Source of the DNA: JBFWIL01 sp050256015
Lineage (GTDB): Bacteria > Bacteroidota > Bacteroidia > Bacteroidales > Prolixibacteraceae
DNA length: 8,464 nt
Reading direction: 5' to 3'
Assembly: GCA_050256015.1 (NCBI GenBank)
Contig: JBFWIL010000105.1
Coordinates: 1 to 8,464 of the forward strand
A program made the position numbers and the translations under genes. Under the pieces are notes generated by a model. It saw only the letters and a program-made list of their open reading frames with translations. It had not been told where the DNA came from and ran no database searches. Shown here piece by piece: positions 5,626 through 8,464 of the stretch (its first letter is position 1; every line of letters starts with the position of its first letter).

Positions 5626-8250
5626 GTGAGCGAAGAAGAGCTGATACCCGATCCGGAAGGACCGGAAGAACGAAAAGAGGGCGAGATTACTTATCTGTCC
5701 GGGATGTATCAAAACTGGTTTCTGGATTACGCTTCCTATGTAATCCTGGAACGGGCCGTCCCGTATGTGAATGACGGGCTGAAACCGGTTCAGCGCAGGA
5801 TTCTTCATGCCATGCGGGAAATGGATGACGGCCGGTATAATAAGGTGGCCAACATTATCGGGCAGACCATGATGTACCATCCGCATGGAGATGCTTCCAT
5901 TGGAGATGCCCTGGTGCAGCTGGGGCAGAAAGAGTTGCTGGTGGACACTCAGGGGAACTGGGGGAATATTCTGACAGGCGACAGCGCTGCGGCGCCACGG
6001 TACATCGAGGCAAGGTTGACCAAATTTGCTCTGGAAGTGGTTTTTAGCCCGAAAATCACCCGCTGGCAGCTTTCTTACGACGGCCGGAACCGTGAACCTA
6101 TTACCCTTCCCGTGAAGTTTCCGCTTTTGCTGGCCCAGGGGGTTGAAGGGATTGCGGTGGGACTGGCTTCCAAAATTCTGCCTCATAATTTCATTGAACT
6201 GATTGATGCCTCTGTGGCTTTCCTGAAGGGAGAAGATTTTGAGTTGTATCCTGATTTTCCGACCGGCGGGGCTATTGATGTCTCCAGATACAACGATGGT
6301 TTGCGGGGAGGGGCGGTTAAGATCAGGGCGAAAATAGAAAAGCAGGATGCCCGAACCCTGGCGATTACCGAACTGCCTTTTGGTAAGACAACTTCCGGCC
6401 TGATTGAATCGATCGTTAAGGCCAATGAGAGGAACAAGATTAAGGTGAAACGTATTGATGACAATACTTCTGACCGGGTGGAAATTCTGGTCCATCTGGC
6501 AGCAGGGGTCTCTTCCGACAGGACCATTGATGCGCTGTATGCCTTCACGGATTGTGAGATCTCCTTGTCTCCGAATTCCTGTGTGATCGAAGACGACAAG
6601 CCACTGTTTCTGGGAGTGAAGGATATTCTGAAAAGGAATACCAGTCAGACCATTTCCCTTTTAAAGCTGGAACTGCAAATTCGCAGGGAAGAGCTGCAGG
6701 AAAGTCTGCATTTTGCTTCCCTGGAGAAAATTTTTATTGAGGAAAGGATATACAAAGACAGAGAATTTGAGCAGTCCGAGAACATGGACCAGGCCGTGGC
6801 GCATGTTGATAAACGGCTTGAACCATGGAAGATAAAGCTTGTCAGGGAAGTCAGACGCGACGATATCCTGAAATTGATGGAAATCCGTATGGCCCGTATT
6901 TTGAAGTTCAATTCGGATAAGGCGGCAGATTACATCCGCTCACTGGAGGAGGAAGTGCTGCAGATTGAACATGACATTGCCCATATCATTCCTTATGCCA
7001 TCGCTTATTTCGGCCGGATAAAAAACAAATATGGCAAGGGGAAAGAACGAAAAACCGAAATACGGAGTTTTGATAATATCGTGGCCGCCAAGGTGGCCGT
7101 GGCCAGTGAGAAACTGTTCCTTGACCGTGAAGAGGGGTTTATGGGAACCGGACTGAAAAAAGCGGAATATGTATGCGACTGTTCCGATATGGATGATATA
7201 ATTGTGTTTCGTAAAGACGGAACCTATTTTGTTACCAAGGTCAGTGAAAAGGCTTTTATAGGGAAGAATATCGAGCATCTGGCCGTTTTTAAAAAAAATG
7301 ACGGGCGCACGATCTACAATGTAGTTTACCGGGACGGCAGGCAGGGTTATTTTTACATGAAACGCTTTGCAGTAACCGGGGTGACGCGCGATAAGGAATA
7401 CAATCTGACACGGGGGACCCAGGGGTCCCGGATCTGGTATTTCAGCGTCAATCCGAACGGAGAGGCCGAAGTGCTGCGTGTAAGCCTGAAACCACGGGCC
7501 CGGATGAAGCGGTTGATGTTTGAGACAGATCTGGGCGAACTGGCCATCAAGGGGAGAGATGCCCGGGGAAATATTCTGTCCAGGTTCGACATTCACCGCA
7601 TCTCCCTTAAGGAGAAGGGCTTGTCAACTCTGGGCGGCAGAAAGATCTGGTTCGATCCGGATGTGCTTCGCCTTAACTCCGATGCCCGTGGAAATTTTCT
7701 GGGGGAATTCCAGGGAGAGGATCAGATCCTGGTGATTTACAAAAACGGGGAATATCAGCTTTACAGCTTTGACCTTTCAAATCATTTTGGCCCGGATATT
7801 CTGCTGATCGAAAAATACAGGCAGGGAAGAGTTCTCTCGGTGGTTTATCACGATGCGGAACAGGATTTTTTCTATGTGAAACGTTTTGAAATTGATGCGA
7901 TAACAGGAAAGCGTGTCGGCTTTATCGGGGACAACCCGGACAACAGGCTGGTGAGCCTGACCTGGATTCGTTATCCGCGTCTGGAAATTCGTTTCGGCGG
8001 GAAAAATGTAGAGCGGGAATCGGTTATTGTGGAGGTAGCCGACTTTATCGGGGTGAAATCATTTCGGGCGAAAGGGAAGCGGTTAACCAACTACGAGGTG
8101 GCCAATATCCGGGAACTGGAACCTGTTGTGCGTGATGAAGACGAACCTCAGGAGAGGGAAGAAGATGCCGGAGCAAAGGACGATGAGGTTCCTTTTGAGA
8201 TAAACCGGCCAGAGGAAGAGGAGGATGAAAATCAAATGAAATTGTTCTGA
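5626..8250 (+). CDS. parC: DNA topoisomerase IV subunit A (DNA cleavage subunit)
   Basis: ParC breaks and rejoins DNA through a phosphotyrosine intermediate as the partner of ParE. The 874-residue product starts at a GTG 24 nt after parE; this start keeps a short acidic leader before the conserved LSGMYQNWFLDYASYVILER. Residues of about 23-480 are the breakage-reunion core: winged helix with HPHGDASIGD (85-94), catalytic Arg125-Tyr126 in AAPRYIEA, tower, and coiled coil (about 340-460). The C-terminal domain (about 490-830) is a beta-pinwheel with visible blade repeats. It has no canonical gyrase QRRGGKG box, consistent with topoisomerase IV rather than GyrA. The last 38 residues are strongly acidic and end in QMKLF. 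The Ser83-equivalent position (E. coli GyrA numbering) is Ala90, with acidic Asp94 retained. Length is above E. coli ParC (about 750), as I recall is usual in Bacteroidota. The stop overlaps the aroK start by one base. Confidence 0.96.
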   Translation: MSEEELIPDPEGPEERKEGEITYLSGMYQNWFLDYASYVILERAVPYVNDGLKPVQRRILHAMREMDDGRYNKVANIIGQTMMYHPHGDASIGDALVQLGQKELLVDTQGNWGNILTGDSAAAPRYIEARLTKFALEVVFSPKITRWQLSYDGRNREPITLPVKFPLLLAQGVEGIAVGLASKILPHNFIELIDASVAFLKGEDFELYPDFPTGGAIDVSRYNDGLRGGAVKIRAKIEKQDARTLAITELPFGKTTSGLIESIVKANERNKIKVKRIDDNTSDRVEILVHLAAGVSSDRTIDALYAFTDCEISLSPNSCVIEDDKPLFLGVKDILKRNTSQTISLLKLELQIRREELQESLHFASLEKIFIEERIYKDREFEQSENMDQAVAHVDKRLEPWKIKLVREVRRDDILKLMEIRMARILKFNSDKAADYIRSLEEEVLQIEHDIAHIIPYAIAYFGRIKNKYGKGKERKTEIRSFDNIVAAKVAVASEKLFLDREEGFMGTGLKKAEYVCDCSDMDDIIVFRKDGTYFVTKVSEKAFIGKNIEHLAVFKKNDGRTIYNVVYRDGRQGYFYMKRFAVTGVTRDKEYNLTRGTQGSRIWYFSVNPNGEAEVLRVSLKPRARMKRLMFETDLGELAIKGRDARGNILSRFDIHRISLKEKGLSTLGGRKIWFDPDVLRLNSDARGNFLGEFQGEDQILVIYKNGEYQLYSFDLSNHFGPDILLIEKYRQGRVLSVVYHDAEQDFFYVKRFEIDAITGKRVGFIGDNPDNRLVSLTWIRYPRLEIRFGGKNVERESVIVEVADFIGVKSFRAKGKRLTNYEVANIRELEPVVRDEDEPQEREEDAGAKDDEVPFEINRPEEEEDENQMKLF
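8134..8247 (+). other. Acidic ParC tail with C-terminal QMKLF, candidate sliding-clamp-binding motif
   Basis: Residues 837-869 of ParC are dominated by Asp and Glu and are predicted disordered from composition. The protein then ends in Q870-M-K-L-F874 (codons 8233-8247). QxxLF at an exposed C-terminus fits the bacterial beta-clamp-binding consensus (QLSLF type, with Met tolerated at the second position). Binding is inference; the motif and charge pattern are seen directly. Confidence 0.5.
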
Positions 8251-8464
8251 TGCTAATCTACCTGATCGGCTATATGGGAAGCGGAAAGACTACCCTCGGG
8301 AGGCAGCTCGCTTCGCGGACAGGACGGGTATTTCTGGATCTGGACGGATACATTGAAAAAAAGTACGGAAAAAATGTGCCGGAGATTTTCCGGGAGGAAG
8401 GGGAAGCGGCTTTCCGGGAAAAGGAGCATATTTGTTTGAGGGAAGTCTCTGCCAAAGAGAATTT
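8250..8464 (+). CDS. aroK: Shikimate kinase, 5' part (cut by window end)
   Basis: AroK phosphorylates shikimate at the 3-hydroxyl with ATP, the fifth step of the cytoplasmic chorismate pathway. The first 71 codons are present. They show the Walker A loop GYMGSGKTT (residues 7-15), FLDLD with Asp30 and Asp32 (Mg and shikimate contacts in the family), and IFREEGEAAFREKE (46-59), whose Arg56 matches the shikimate-binding Arg of FRxxE. The Walker loop so close to the N-terminus supports this ATG. The start overlaps the parC stop as TGATG, so translation is probably coupled and there is no room for a separate promoter directly upstream. The rest of the gene (about 100 codons by family length) lies beyond the window. 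Confidence 0.95.
   Translation, partial: MLIYLIGYMGSGKTTLGRQLASRTGRVFLDLDGYIEKKYGKNVPEIFREEGEAAFREKEHICLREVSAKEN

Noticed and set aside
5611..6495. A 294-codon open frame on the minus strand across parC.
   Set aside because: It lies wholly antisense to the catalytic core of parC, its translation has no recognisable domain, and its openness follows from codon use on the real strand.
7414..7429. GC-rich hairpin GGGACC/GGTCCC with a 4-nt loop.
   Set aside because: It is inside parC, encodes the ordinary Gly-Thr-Gln-Gly-Ser stretch, has no T-run, and is most simply coincidental codon use.
6940..7596. A 218-codon minus-strand open frame inside parC.
   Set aside because: It is antisense to the pinwheel domain and shows no domain or promoter evidence.
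3769..8250. Assignment of the pair as gyrase (gyrB-gyrA).
   Set aside because: The A subunit lacks the QRRGGKG gyrase box, the B subunit is short, and the A core matches Bacteroidota ParC motifs such as HPHGDASIGDALVQLGQK.

Overview
The window looks like chromosomal DNA of a Bacteroidota (Bacteroidetes) bacterium, probably Bacteroidales or Marinilabiliales. The evidence is a Bacteroidota-type topoisomerase IV pair, a Bacteroidota-specific outer-membrane 'putative porin', two TAnnTTTG-type -7 promoter elements in the central intergenic gap, and the near absence of Shine-Dalgarno sequences. The order-level placement is inference.

Layout. Positions 1-127 are a short tail, possibly the last codons of a rightward gene, followed by two overlapping inverted repeats. 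Leftward from the centre runs a two-gene envelope unit: a 658-residue putative outer-membrane beta-barrel (1578-3554), then an MltF-like lytic transglycosylase with a periplasmic substrate-binding domain (128-1558). A 214-bp divergent intergenic region (3555-3768) carries candidate promoters for both directions and a 17-bp palindrome. Rightward runs a housekeeping unit: parE (3769-5601), parC (5626-8250) and the 5' part of aroK (8250 to the window end). parE and parC are 24 nt apart; parC and aroK overlap by one base.

How the genes work together. ParE (ATPase plus Toprim) and ParC (DNA cleavage plus beta-pinwheel) form the heterotetrameric topoisomerase IV that separates replicated chromosomes. 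AroK is shikimate kinase of aromatic amino acid biosynthesis and is probably just co-transcribed. The leftward pair acts in the outer membrane and periplasm (barrel plus peptidoglycan turnover).

I found no mobile element, CRISPR array, tRNA, rRNA or evident new multi-gene system; this is mostly ordinary core genome. The points most worth a second look are the acidic tail of ParC ending in a sliding-clamp-like pentapeptide (QMKLF), the alanine at its quinolone-contact position, the perfect palindrome in the divergent promoter region, and an A-rich slippery-looking tract in parC where a -1 shift would hit a stop at once and remove most of the C-terminal domain.
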